DNA from: an uncultured Bacteroidales bacterium
Lineage (GTDB): Bacteria; Bacteroidota; Bacteroidia; Bacteroidales; Paludibacteraceae
Length of the DNA: 64,000 nt
Direction: 5' to 3'
Assembly: GCA_944322025.1 (NCBI GenBank)
Contig: CALUOH010000005.1
Span: 1-64,000, forward strand
A program made the position numbers and the translations under genes. Positions 1 to 7,782 of the stretch are shown here, piece after piece. The notes beneath the pieces were generated by a model. The model was given only the letters and a program-made list of their open reading frames with translations, ran no database searches and was not told the DNA's origin. Position 1 is the first letter of the stretch. Each line of letters starts with the position of its first letter.

Positions 1-90
1 CGCCCATAACCTCAGAAAATATGCGGCGCATGTCCGCGACGGACTCTTGAGTGTGTCTGACGACTGTCCGTCATTGGGAATGGCATAGCT

Positions 91-120
91 CCCCCCCCCA
101 AAAAAAAAAACACACACACA
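91..120. repeat. C9-A11-(CA)5 simple-sequence tract
   Basis: Nine consecutive C (91-99), eleven A (100-110) and five CA dinucleotides (111-120) lie end to end. Such tracts are prone to slippage. Here the tract is in apparently non-coding DNA downstream of patB, so any effect would be on expression of a gene outside the window rather than on a reading frame seen here. Confidence 0.8.
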
Positions 121-194
121 TGAAGGACGAAAATCAGAGGCATTAGTAAACCATCCCTTCCCGGAGACTTCCTGCTCGGGTAAATAGTATAGAA

Positions 195-232
195 AAAGAG
201 ACCGACCAAAATCTCTTTTGGGTCGGCCTCTT
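195..232 (-). terminator. Hairpin terminator downstream of patB
   Basis: AAAGAG-CCGACC pairs with GGTCGG-CTCTTT with one mismatch and flanking A/T runs that give U-tracts in either direction. It lies about 120 bp past the patB stop codon on the minus strand and may be shared with a gene to the left of the window. Confidence 0.65.
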
Positions 233-352
233 TCTCTCATCATCCCTTTATCGGATGACAACCCATCTATCCAAAAGCCGTCAGAGGCCCACCTTGCGAC
301 ACCTCAACTCTTAGCACCCCTCCTGCTGAGGCACTTGGCATACAGCCTCCAG

Positions 353-1525
353 TCAACGTGCTGCTGACCGATGCACAAACTCCGTAAAACGCCTCAGCCC
401 TTCCGTCAGTGTCGTGCGCGGACAGGCTATGTTCCAGCGCATGAACCCCTCGCCCTCTGCTCCGTACATCGTCCCTGCATTAAGCCACAGACCGGCCTCC
501 TTCACCAGCCGCCGCTCCAGCTCCTCCGACGGCATGCCGCATTTCCGGCAGTCCATCCAGACGAGATAAGTCCCCTCCAGCACCGTAATAGGAAACTCCG
601 GCAGCTGCTCCCCGCAGAACTCCCGCATATACTGATAATTGGCCTGCAAATACTCCAAGAGCTGATCCAGCCACTCCTCGCCCTCATTATAAGCCGCTTG
701 CGTGGCTATCACTCCGAACGGATTGACATCGCAGACCTCATTGTCATTGATGGCGCGGTCTATCCTCGCCCGGCGGTCAGCATCGGCGCAGACTATGTTA
801 GCTATCTGCAACCCCGCTATATTGAACGCCTTGCTTGGGGATATACAGGTGACCGAATGCCGGAGGAACTCTTCCGAGATTGAGGCAAACGGCGTATACC
901 TGTGTCCCGGGAATACCAGTTCACAATGTATCTCGTCCGCCACGACCGTGACCCCGTTACGGATACAGATTTCGCCGAGGCGCACCAGCTCCTCACGCCG
1001 CCATACTCTCCCGGCAGGATTGTGCGGGTTGCACAGCAGCATGACCTTCACTTTCGGGTCTGCCGCCTTACGCTCCAAATCCTCGTAATCGATAGTATAA
1101 CTATTGTCCGCATAGACCAATGGCGAAGCCGCCATCTCACACCCGTTATTACGGATAGAGGAGAAAAAGCAGTTATAGACAGGTGTCTGCACCAGCACCT
1201 TGTCTCCCGGCTGTGTCAATGCCTTGATGACCGCCGAGATGGCCGGCACTACCCCCGACGTATAGATAATCCACTCACGGTCAATCTGCCAGCCATGCCT
1301 GCGTGCGAACCAATCCGTTACTGCCTTGTAATAACTGTCTGGCACAAGGGTATAACCGAATATGCCGTGCTCCACCCGTCTGCGCAAGGCATCGGTGATG
1401 GCGGGGGCTGTATGGAAATCCATATCGGCCACCCACATCGGCAATACATCTTCGCTTTCCGCGCTGTCCCACTTATACGAACCTGTCCCCCGCCGCGTTA
1501 TCTGCTTGTCGAAGTCGTATCTCAT
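353..1525 (-). CDS. patB: PatB/MalY-type PLP-dependent C-S lyase (aminotransferase fold I/II)
   Basis: 390 residues, full length for the MalY/PatB branch of fold-type I PLP enzymes, which cleave cystathionine and related cysteine conjugates to pyruvate, ammonia and a thiol. Visible are the NPHNPAGR motif (residues 166-173), ADEIH with the cofactor-binding Asp (about 197) and the Schiff-base lysine in SPSKAFNIAG (Lys232). It lies 32 bp downstream of the DUF3737 gene in the same direction and probably shares its promoter, which carries the operator-like site at 2611-2640. A role in sulfur or thiol metabolism fits the redox flavour of the neighbouring operon, but that link is inference. A plain aminotransferase activity cannot be excluded from sequence alone. 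Confidence 0.88.
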   Translation of the reverse strand: MRYDFDKQITRRGTGSYKWDSAESEDVLPMWVADMDFHTAPAITDALRRRVEHGIFGYTLVPDSYYKAVTDWFARRHGWQIDREWIIYTSGVVPAISAVIKALTQPGDKVLVQTPVYNCFFSSIRNNGCEMAASPLVYADNSYTIDYEDLERKAADPKVKVMLLCNPHNPAGRVWRREELVRLGEICIRNGVTVVADEIHCELVFPGHRYTPFASISEEFLRHSVTCISPSKAFNIAGLQIANIVCADADRRARIDRAINDNEVCDVNPFGVIATQAAYNEGEEWLDQLLEYLQANYQYMREFCGEQLPEFPITVLEGTYLVWMDCRKCGMPSEELERRLVKEAGLWLNAGTMYGAEGEGFMRWNIACPRTTLTEGLRRFTEFVHRSAAR

Positions 1526-1557
1526 ATCCTCATTGATTAGTCTGTGAGACAGTCACA

Positions 1558-2403
1558 TTAGCCCCTGATGCGTATTTCGCAGTCGGCAGGAGCCTTGATG
1601 TTCTCATCTATGGTTACGGAGCCGATTTCGTCTGCCACAATACGCCCCGACATAGGGTTCTTGATATTCGTGATAGCCCCTCGGATATCCGCATGCAGCG
1701 TGCTGTACTCGAACGCCCTGTCGCAGTCCGGCCCGAAGGTACAGTTTTCCAGTATCAGGTCGTGGGCATAACAGAGCGGCTGTTCGCCGGTAATGTGGCA
1801 ATTGACCAGACGCGGGTTCTTCGAGTGCCAGCCGAGGTACTCGCCATTGAGCTCCGAATCATAGATTGTCACATTCTCCACCTCCCAGAACGCGTCCTTG
1901 GTCTTAATCTTGGCGTTATGAATCTCGACATTCTTCACATACTGGAATACATACTTGCTGTCACTCTCCAGACCGTCCACGTAAATGTCGTTGCTGAACA
2001 TGAAAGGGTATGTACCCCCATGCAGCTTGAGATTCTTGACACGGATACCGTTGCAACGCCAGAACACCTCATCGGCGTCGTTCATGGTCACGTTCTCTAT
2101 ATCGATTTCACTCATCTCGCGGAACATCTTCGGCGCATCGATAACCGTGTCTGTCATTTTCAGATGGTCACAATACCACAGGGCAGAACGCCCCCCTACG
2201 TCGAAATAGCAACGCTCAATCTTGAATCCGTGTACATGCCAGAAAGGATAGTTACCCTCGAAACGGCATTCGTACGCCTCTATGTTACTGCACTCTTTGA
2301 TAGCCGACTCTCCGGCTCTGATAATCACATTCTCCAGTCGGAGGTCATGTGACTCAAACAAGGGACGTTCGCCCCCGAATTCAGTATCTTTAATCAGTCT
2401 CAT
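1558..2403 (-). CDS. DUF3737 family protein (right-handed beta-helix)
   Basis: 281 residues with no signal peptide. The chain is a regular succession of short beta-strand repeats such as LENVIIRAGES, IKECSNIEAYEC and FKIERCYFDVGG, as expected of a right-handed parallel beta-helix. I recognise it as the DUF3737 family, whose function is unknown. It is the first gene of a two-gene unit with patB. The -7 box TAACTTTG (complement of 2574-2581) lies about 170 bp upstream of the ATG, and a copy of the proposed AraC operator sits 30 bp upstream of that box. Confidence 0.85.
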   Translation of the reverse strand: MRLIKDTEFGGERPLFESHDLRLENVIIRAGESAIKECSNIEAYECRFEGNYPFWHVHGFKIERCYFDVGGRSALWYCDHLKMTDTVIDAPKMFREMSEIDIENVTMNDADEVFWRCNGIRVKNLKLHGGTYPFMFSNDIYVDGLESDSKYVFQYVKNVEIHNAKIKTKDAFWEVENVTIYDSELNGEYLGWHSKNPRLVNCHITGEQPLCYAHDLILENCTFGPDCDRAFEYSTLHADIRGAITNIKNPMSGRIVADEIGSVTIDENIKAPADCEIRIRG

Positions 2404-2573
2404 TTGAATATTGTTTTAGTTGTAAATTATTATCGATTTCAAAAGTCATAGTCTCATCGCCTCTTCGGAAGTCGGACCAGCCTGTACACCCTCTTATTGG
2501 ATAACTGGCGGACTTCGCCGGCCCGAAAAGGCGGAGTAATATGGCAGTGAATAAGTTCATCCTCCTTACATTG

Positions 2574-2581
2574 CAAAGTTA
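2574..2581 (-). promoter_or_regulatory. -7 promoter box for DUF3737-patB
   Basis: The minus strand reads TAACTTTG, a match to the Bacteroidetes -7 consensus TAnnTTTG. No good TTTG is present 19-21 bp upstream, which is compatible with activator dependence. Confidence 0.6.
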
Positions 2582-2610
2582 CAGCATATTATAAAGATGC
2601 ACAGTAAACG

Positions 2611-2640
2611 GATTACAGAATGTATAACCCCAATTACAGA
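2611..2640 (+). promoter_or_regulatory. Operator-like site 1 (DUF3737-patB promoter)
   Basis: The site contains ATTACAGA, then TATAACCCC and AATTACA, so ATTACA recurs with a 21-bp period (two helical turns), as in AraC-family operators. It matches the site at 7621-7650 at 24 of 30 positions. Its near edge is exactly 30 bp from the first base of the -7 box. It overlaps the last codon of the upstream MATE gene. That the AraC-type regulator at 7783 binds it is inference. Confidence 0.65.
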
Positions 2641-4070
2641 CTCTGCCTCATACATTTTCTCAACCACCGCTCCCGCCTCAGGCGCACAAGGAAAATAATA
2701 CCCCTGAAACACAACTCGACACACATGGCAATCCACACTCCTTTAAGCCCTAATGACGGAGCGAGCAAGGCAGCCAATGACAGACGCACCGCCCAAATGC
2801 TGAAGAAGTTCATCATGCACGGAGTGAGCGTATCGGCAGCACCGACAAAGACACCGTAGGCGACAATCGAAGCGGCAAACATAGGTTCGGCAAACGCTTC
2901 TATACGCAATGCCATCACCCCCAATTCCCGTATCTCCTCAACTGGAGTCATCAGGCCGATAATCTGCGGCGCGAATAAATACATGAGTACACCCATCACT
3001 TCCATAACCCCCATTCCCATCAACACAGTAATGTAGGCGAAACTGCGGGTCAGTCGCCAGCGTCGTGCCCCGACACTCTGCCCGACCAGCGTCGTGGCGG
3101 CATCCGCAATCCCGTAGCCCGGCATATAGCAGAGACTCTCGGCCGTAATGGCAAACGAATTTGCCGCAATGGCAAAAACTCCCAGCGGTGCCACGATGAC
3201 TGTCGTCATGATTTGCGCCCCGCAGATAACAACATGCTCAATACCCATTGGTAGGCCTATACGTAGTGCCTTTCTCAATGTTGTCCTCTTCGGCCTGAAA
3301 CTCCCCTGCTCTCCCGCCAGTTTCAATTCACTGGAACGAATCCAAAGATACCACAGCAGTATTCCGGCAACCACAGTTTCAGCGGCCGCCGTACCCAATG
3401 CCGCACCGACTACCCCCAATCCTGCACCCGGCATCGTGAAAGCAGCTCCCGCAACATGCAACTCGCGCGATGGGAAAATCAAAAAGAAATTGAACACTAC
3501 ATCCAGCACGCACATCGCCACACCAAGCATACTCGGCACACGCATATTGCCGCTGCACCGCAACATGCCGCTCGCAAGAATATTCATCTGCAATGCCGGC
3601 AGGAAAAGTGCGAAAATGAGAAAATACAGTGACGCATCACGATAGATGGACACATCGCCTCCCAGCCAGCCGGGAAGCGCACCGCTGATTATCGCACCAA
3701 GTGCCGCCAGTGACATGCTGAAAACAAGTGTGGCGGTTAGTGCCTGCCGCAACACGGTACGCGCTCCCCGCATATCATCCGCTCCTATTTCATGTGCCAC
3801 CTGTACGGAAAAGCCGGCGGAAGCCGCCACACACAGCCCCGAGAAAAGCCATGTAGTCGTCGAGACCAGACCTATGGATGCCGATGCCTCCGCCCCGAGG
3901 TGTCCCACCATTGCCGCATCGATATACTGCATGACAATGGAGGACAGTTGTGCAATTACAGCCGGTATACTGAGCCACACGGCTAAATGCAGCTGCTGTC
4001 CGAGCCTCATCTTTTTACCGTCACGGATTAACGCAAGTAGAGCATTCGTACTGTCCGCCTGTGCAGTCAT
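2634..4070 (-). CDS. MATE family efflux transporter
   Basis: 478 residues with about twelve hydrophobic segments in two similar halves, typical of multidrug and toxic compound extrusion (MATE) pumps in the inner membrane, which export cationic or planar drugs by Na+ or H+ antiport. The start chosen is MTAQADST. Its ATG overlaps the stop of the upstream DUF418 gene as ATGA, so the two are translationally coupled. A longer reading frame to 4475 only runs back through the DUF418 gene. It is the last gene of the five-gene operon that starts at 7539. The substrate is unknown. Confidence 0.88.
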   Translation of the reverse strand: MTAQADSTNALLALIRDGKKMRLGQQLHLAVWLSIPAVIAQLSSIVMQYIDAAMVGHLGAEASASIGLVSTTTWLFSGLCVAASAGFSVQVAHEIGADDMRGARTVLRQALTATLVFSMSLAALGAIISGALPGWLGGDVSIYRDASLYFLIFALFLPALQMNILASGMLRCSGNMRVPSMLGVAMCVLDVVFNFFLIFPSRELHVAGAAFTMPGAGLGVVGAALGTAAAETVVAGILLWYLWIRSSELKLAGEQGSFRPKRTTLRKALRIGLPMGIEHVVICGAQIMTTVIVAPLGVFAIAANSFAITAESLCYMPGYGIADAATTLVGQSVGARRWRLTRSFAYITVLMGMGVMEVMGVLMYLFAPQIIGLMTPVEEIRELGVMALRIEAFAEPMFAASIVAYGVFVGAADTLTPCMMNFFSIWAVRLSLAALLAPSLGLKGVWIAMCVELCFRGIIFLVRLRRERWLRKCMRQSL

Positions 4071-5317
4071 CTGTTCCGTTCTTTGACGAGTTTGAATACT
4101 TTCCCGTAAGTGAACATCCTCCAAATCCACTCCAATGGGCCGAATTGGCAGTAATGTAGCCACACTCCGCTGACCAGTGCCTGCATGAGCCATACCCCTG
4201 CTGCAATCAATACCACATATACCAATCCCACTCCGGCTCCTAAACCGAACCCTATGCCGTAGAAAAGTAGCATACCGAATACCGATTGCCCGATATAATT
4301 GGTAAGAGCCATGCGTCCCGGTGTCGCGAACACACTGAAGCCTTTCCATTGCGGACGATGAAGGTAACAGAGACATATACCTGCCACATAGGCGAAACCT
4401 AATGGAAATACGCTGACAAAGTATAGCGCGGCATGTGTGCCCAGTCCCCACGGACGGCCGTTCATTGCGCTCCATGCATAGATAAGCGACAGCGGCAACC
4501 CGATAATGAATCCATAACGGGCGATGCGTTTCAGCTGCGGCATGAAGTTGCCCAAATCGGCATAGAAGCGGTTACGCCCGATATAAAAGCCCAAAAGGAA
4601 CAGCCCCATCACTTTGAAGTAACGGTTTCCGTCTATAAACTCCTGCACACGTACCAGCGCGCCTTGGATTAGGAACTCAAAAGTCCCACTGTAATGCTCC
4701 GCATCACGCAACCAATAGGCGAAGTTCTCATCCGTAATGCCGTACTTGTCACAGTAGAACTGTTGCAGCTCTACAACCGGAGCTGATGGACTGATACCGG
4801 ACAACTCCACCGCATAATCCACCGCCACAGGTATCGCCATCAAAAGGGATGCCCACACCAGCAACGCCCGGTTCGGGACATTGCGGAACAGGGGCAATAG
4901 CATCCCGAGCAAAGCGTATAGCATAAGTATATCGCCGCTCCAAATAAACATCAGATGCAGAAAGCCTATCAGCAGCAAGACAAACATGCGCCTGTAAAAA
5001 ATACGGAAGCCGTTGGCACCCCTCCTTGCCGCGTTGGCAATGATAATGGAGAAGCCTATGCCGAACAGCAGCGAGAATATCGTATAGAATTTGCCGTCGA
5101 TAAAGACATATTGCAGATAATGTACGATACGGTCTGTTCCCGCAGTCGGCATGGCTTCTGCCGCCTCGGCTGGCAGAAATGAATACAACGAGAACTCCGG
5201 AAAGTTGGCAATTGCGATACCCAACAAAGCAAATCCGCGCAGCACGTCCAGTATGACATACCGCTCTGATGACCTGACGGGAATAGCCGTATGATTGGTT
5301 GCTGACTCCGATTTCAT
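4067..5317 (-). CDS. DUF418 domain-containing membrane protein
   Basis: 416 residues and many membrane segments. The N-terminus (YVILDVLRGFALLGIAIANF) is the hallmark of the DUF418/DUF1624 acyltransferase-like membrane family. The C-terminal third, with FATPGRMALTNYIGQSV and QFGPLEWIWR, is the DUF418 domain proper. The function is unknown, and a membrane acyl-transfer role is only a family-level guess. It follows the O-acetyltransferase by 3 bp and overlaps the MATE gene by 4 bp, so it lies in the middle of a tight operon. Confidence 0.85.
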   Translation of the reverse strand: MKSESATNHTAIPVRSSERYVILDVLRGFALLGIAIANFPEFSLYSFLPAEAAEAMPTAGTDRIVHYLQYVFIDGKFYTIFSLLFGIGFSIIIANAARRGANGFRIFYRRMFVLLLIGFLHLMFIWSGDILMLYALLGMLLPLFRNVPNRALLVWASLLMAIPVAVDYAVELSGISPSAPVVELQQFYCDKYGITDENFAYWLRDAEHYSGTFEFLIQGALVRVQEFIDGNRYFKVMGLFLLGFYIGRNRFYADLGNFMPQLKRIARYGFIIGLPLSLIYAWSAMNGRPWGLGTHAALYFVSVFPLGFAYVAGICLCYLHRPQWKGFSVFATPGRMALTNYIGQSVFGMLLFYGIGFGLGAGVGLVYVVLIAAGVWLMQALVSGVWLHYCQFGPLEWIWRMFTYGKVFKLVKERNR

Positions 5318-5320
5318 AGA

Positions 5321-5899
5321 CTATTGGCTTTCGTTCCTGTCTATGTCCCGGATATATCTTGCCGGCACACCTCCCACTACTGTGTTGGCAGCCACGTCTT
5401 TCGTCACCACCGACCCTGCCGCGATAATGGCGTTGTCCCCCACGGTCACACCCCGCAGTATGGTAGAGTTTGAGCCTACCCACACGTTTTTGCCTAATCT
5501 GATAGGGGCTGGATACATCTTCCCTCGCTCTTCAGGCTCCATGCCGTGATTGAGTGTGGCAAATACCACGTTGTGGCCGATGAGACAGCCATCACCCAAT
5601 GTCACGCCGCCGTGGTCCTGAAAATGGCAGCAGGCATTGATGAACACATTACGCCCTATGTTAATATTCTTGCCGAAGTCAGTATAGAATGGAGGAAACA
5701 TCTTGAACGTTTCATCCACTGGTTTACCGAGCAGACGTGACATCAACACGCGCAATTCCTCCTGTGGATGATACGTATTGTTTATCTCGCAGGTGATGCG
5801 CCGGGCATTGTCACTCATCTCATCCATAAACTGGTAGATTTCCGGCGTATTGAGTGCCCCGCCGGCCGCGACATGCTTCAGAAAATCATCAAGTGTCAT
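5321..5899 (-). CDS. Sugar O-acetyltransferase, left-handed beta-helix (Maa/LacA type)
   Basis: 192 residues. It has an N-terminal helical maltose-acetyltransferase segment followed by hexapeptide repeats (IGRNVFINACC, LGDGCLIGHN, LGKNVWVGSNST, VGDNAIIAAGSVV). The catalytic His is probably His118 in ATLNHGM. The C-terminal VVGGVPARYIRDI is standard. Such enzymes acetylate sugars from acetyl-CoA in the cytoplasm. The start MTLDDFLK (5899) was preferred because the longer frame (5974) runs into the flavodoxin gene. A purine-rich GGGAGAGGGG lies just upstream of this ATG. The substrate is not predictable. Confidence 0.87.
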   Translation of the reverse strand: MTLDDFLKHVAAGGALNTPEIYQFMDEMSDNARRITCEINNTYHPQEELRVLMSRLLGKPVDETFKMFPPFYTDFGKNINIGRNVFINACCHFQDHGGVTLGDGCLIGHNVVFATLNHGMEPEERGKMYPAPIRLGKNVWVGSNSTILRGVTVGDNAIIAAGSVVTKDVAANTVVGGVPARYIRDIDRNESQ

Positions 5900-5909
5900 A
5901 CCCCTCTCC

Positions 5910-6449
5910 CTATGCCTGTTTCCCCATTTCGTACGCCTCCTGCAACTTCGGGTTTCCTTTGATTTCTCCCACATGCCATACGCCCCCGCAAAACAGCGTG
6001 CCTTTTACATTCGGATTCTCCAGACAGTCGAGAAATCCCATGAAGTTGGCGACTATGCGGTCCATAATCGCGTCATCATCCTCGGCTGCCGTGGCAATGA
6101 AATAGAACTCCTTGTCTTTCATCTCGGTATAAGGCCCGCAGCAACGGTCTATCATCATTTTCATCTGAGCGCTCATGGCATAAAAATATACCGGCGTTCC
6201 CATCACAATGACATCTGCCGCCAGCATCTTCTCTATTATCTCGGCTGCGTCATCTTTCTGAGGGCACGGCTTTTTATATTGGCTGCACACATTGCATCCC
6301 AGACATGGATGTATATTCCTGTCTCGCAGAAACACCTTCTCTACACGGTTTCCGCTCTCTATGGCTCCACGCATGAACTCATCGCAGAGCATGTCCGAAT
6401 TGCCGCCGCGACGGGGGCTGGACGATAAAATCAGAATATTCTTTGACAT
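5910..6449 (-). CDS. Flavodoxin-family NAD(P)H-dependent FMN oxidoreductase
   Basis: 179 residues. The N-terminal ILILSSSPRRGGNS is the FMN phosphate-binding loop of the NADPH-dependent FMN reductase/flavodoxin-like fold. It is followed by CLGCNVCSQYKKPCP (cysteine-rich, as in iron-sulfur flavoproteins) and VIVMGTPVYFYAMSAQMK around the flavin ring. It is probably a cytoplasmic flavin-dependent oxidoreductase. Start MSKNILIL was chosen over a frame 14 codons longer because it sets the fold at the N-terminus. It lies 28 bp after the DUF362 gene. The electron acceptor is unknown. Confidence 0.87.
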   Translation of the reverse strand: MSKNILILSSSPRRGGNSDMLCDEFMRGAIESGNRVEKVFLRDRNIHPCLGCNVCSQYKKPCPQKDDAAEIIEKMLAADVIVMGTPVYFYAMSAQMKMMIDRCCGPYTEMKDKEFYFIATAAEDDDAIMDRIVANFMGFLDCLENPNVKGTLFCGGVWHVGEIKGNPKLQEAYEMGKQA

Positions 6450-6477
6450 GGCTTTATCTGTTATAGTTATAGTACAT

Positions 6478-7539
6478 TTACTCCTTGACAAACGGTTTCA
6501 GCCCCTTGACGGCTTCTGCGGCGGTTATGCGCTTGCCGCCATTATCCAAATCAATGAGGATATAACGGTCATTGCCCATCCCCAACTCTTTCATATATGA
6601 CAACTGACGCAACCCGTGACGGCTCTCTATCCTTTCCACCAAGTCGTGATGCTCTGACTCCGTCATGGCATACACCAAATCCACGCACGCTTGATCCAAT
6701 GCCAGAATATCGGTAGAAGAAAGTATACCGACGTTCGGTGTCACTACTGGAGCGGCGTTCACACCCTCGCAATCGCACGACACGGACATGTTACGCATCA
6801 CATTCACATACGTTATCTGCTTGCCGAAATAATCGATGACTGCCTTTGTCGACTCGGTCATGCGCTCCATGAACTCCTCCTCTTTGATGTCCCATTGATT
6901 ATCCTGCCCAGGTGTGGTATGAATCCACGCTTTCCCTATGCGTCCGTCCGCAAAGCCGATGCCGACATTCTTGTTGCTGCCGCCGAAACCTCCCTGCGTA
7001 TGCCCTTTGAAGTGGGTAAGCACCACAAGGGAATTATAGTCGGTCGTATGGCTGCCCACTGACATCCTGTCGAACCATTTGCCGCCGTGAACGGGCAATG
7101 TCAAGGTATCTTCCTCGTCCATAATATCCACGGGACAGAACGTCCAGCCGTTCACTTCCAATGTCCGCCTGTGCTGTGCGGTCGTATAGCGGTCGCCCTT
7201 GTAATAGGTATTGGTTTCAACTATGTTCGCGTCTGGCAACTTCTCCTCCATCAATGTCTTGACCCACTCTCGCGGTATGATATTTGGCCCATGCTGTTCC
7301 CCGGTATGTAGCTTCACCCCGGTATGCCCCTTTATGTTCGCGCTCACTTGCTCATACGCTTTGACAATCCCCTCGGCACTGAGGTTACGCGTGAAATAAA
7401 CGACAGATTCATTGCCCGTACGTTCTTCGTAAGGTACATATTTATTGCCGTCTCCTCCGGGAACACGGTCGGGCTTCTCCACTGCCGCTGTCCCGATAAC
7501 AAATAAACCTGCAATCATGATAGCTGATATACGTCTCAT
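6478..7539 (-). CDS. DUF362 domain-containing protein, exported
   Basis: 353 residues. The N-terminus (RRISAIMIAGLFVIGTAAV) looks like a signal peptide. The rest has DUF362 hallmarks: LVVLTHFKGHTQGGFGGSNKN, NVMRNMSVSCDCEGVNAAPV and a final region around ILALDQACVDLV. Many DUF362 proteins carry a ferredoxin-like CxxCxxC module. I do not see one here, so this is a ferredoxin-less form. It is the first gene of the operon, with a -7 box at 7584-7591 and an operator-like site 30 bp beyond that box. The function is unknown; a redox or metal-handling role is suggested only by context. Confidence 0.82.
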   Translation of the reverse strand: MRRISAIMIAGLFVIGTAAVEKPDRVPGGDGNKYVPYEERTGNESVVYFTRNLSAEGIVKAYEQVSANIKGHTGVKLHTGEQHGPNIIPREWVKTLMEEKLPDANIVETNTYYKGDRYTTAQHRRTLEVNGWTFCPVDIMDEEDTLTLPVHGGKWFDRMSVGSHTTDYNSLVVLTHFKGHTQGGFGGSNKNVGIGFADGRIGKAWIHTTPGQDNQWDIKEEEFMERMTESTKAVIDYFGKQITYVNVMRNMSVSCDCEGVNAAPVVTPNVGILSSTDILALDQACVDLVYAMTESEHHDLVERIESRHGLRQLSYMKELGMGNDRYILIDLDNGGKRITAAEAVKGLKPFVKE

Positions 7540-7583
7540 TATCTCTTGATTTTATGAAATTTACAGTTCCTGCTTTCGTACTG

Positions 7584-7591
7584 CAAAGTTA
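7584..7591 (-). promoter_or_regulatory. -7 promoter box for the DUF362-to-MATE operon
   Basis: The minus strand reads TAACTTTG about 45 bp upstream of the DUF362 start. As at 2574-2581, no TTTG element is seen at -33. Confidence 0.65.
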
Positions 7592-7620
7592 AGCGTATGC
7601 CCGGAAATTCAGTGTAGATG

Positions 7621-7650
7621 AATTACAGATATTATAACCCCAATTACATG
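7621..7650 (+). promoter_or_regulatory. Operator-like site 2 (DUF362 operon promoter)
   Basis: It holds AATTACAG, ATTATAACCCC and AATTACA, with ATTAC at 7622 and again at 7643 (21-bp period). The near edge is 30 bp from the first base of the -7 box, the same as at site 1. It is probably an activator site overlapping -33 to -65. Confidence 0.7.
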
Positions 7651-7672
7651 ATTTGCGGACGGACGGCATAAA

Positions 7673-7702
7673 TCTGTAGCCTTGGTTATATTATCAGTAA
7701 TT
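7673..7702 (-). promoter_or_regulatory. Operator-like site 3 (araC-type gene promoter)
   Basis: Read on the minus strand, the site has AATTACTGATAATATAACC and then CTACA, matching site 2 at 21 of 30 positions. An extra ATAACC lies at 7705-7710, again 21 bp from the internal ATAACC. Its near edge is 30 bp from the -7 box of the regulator gene (7732), in the same relative orientation as the other two sites, so autoregulation is likely. Confidence 0.62.
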
Positions 7703-7731
7703 GAGGTTATGCCCGCCCACGTATAATCCCC

Positions 7732-7739
7732 TAATTTTG
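7732..7739 (+). promoter_or_regulatory. -7 promoter box of the AraC-family regulator
   Basis: TAATTTTG matches TAnnTTTG. It lies 43 bp before the ATG at 7783, leaving a leader of roughly 35-40 nt. Confidence 0.65.
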
Positions 7740-7782
7740 CGACCCAAGGAAAATAACCTAAGACCATTGGCTGGACCGGCAG

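Larger units (their letters stand above)
1..352. other. Intergenic segment at window edge
   Basis: No convincing gene. A 65-codon reading frame on the minus strand (12-209) has no recognisable domain and runs through low-complexity sequence, so I do not call it. The segment holds a simple-sequence tract (nine C, eleven A, then CA repeats, 91-120) and the terminator-like hairpin of the minus-strand patB gene at 195-232. The rest (233-352) shows nothing I can name. Confidence 0.5.

Noticed and set aside
12..209. 65-codon minus-strand reading frame at the window edge
   Set aside because: It runs through the C9-A11 tract and the terminator stem, and has no recognisable domain or start context.
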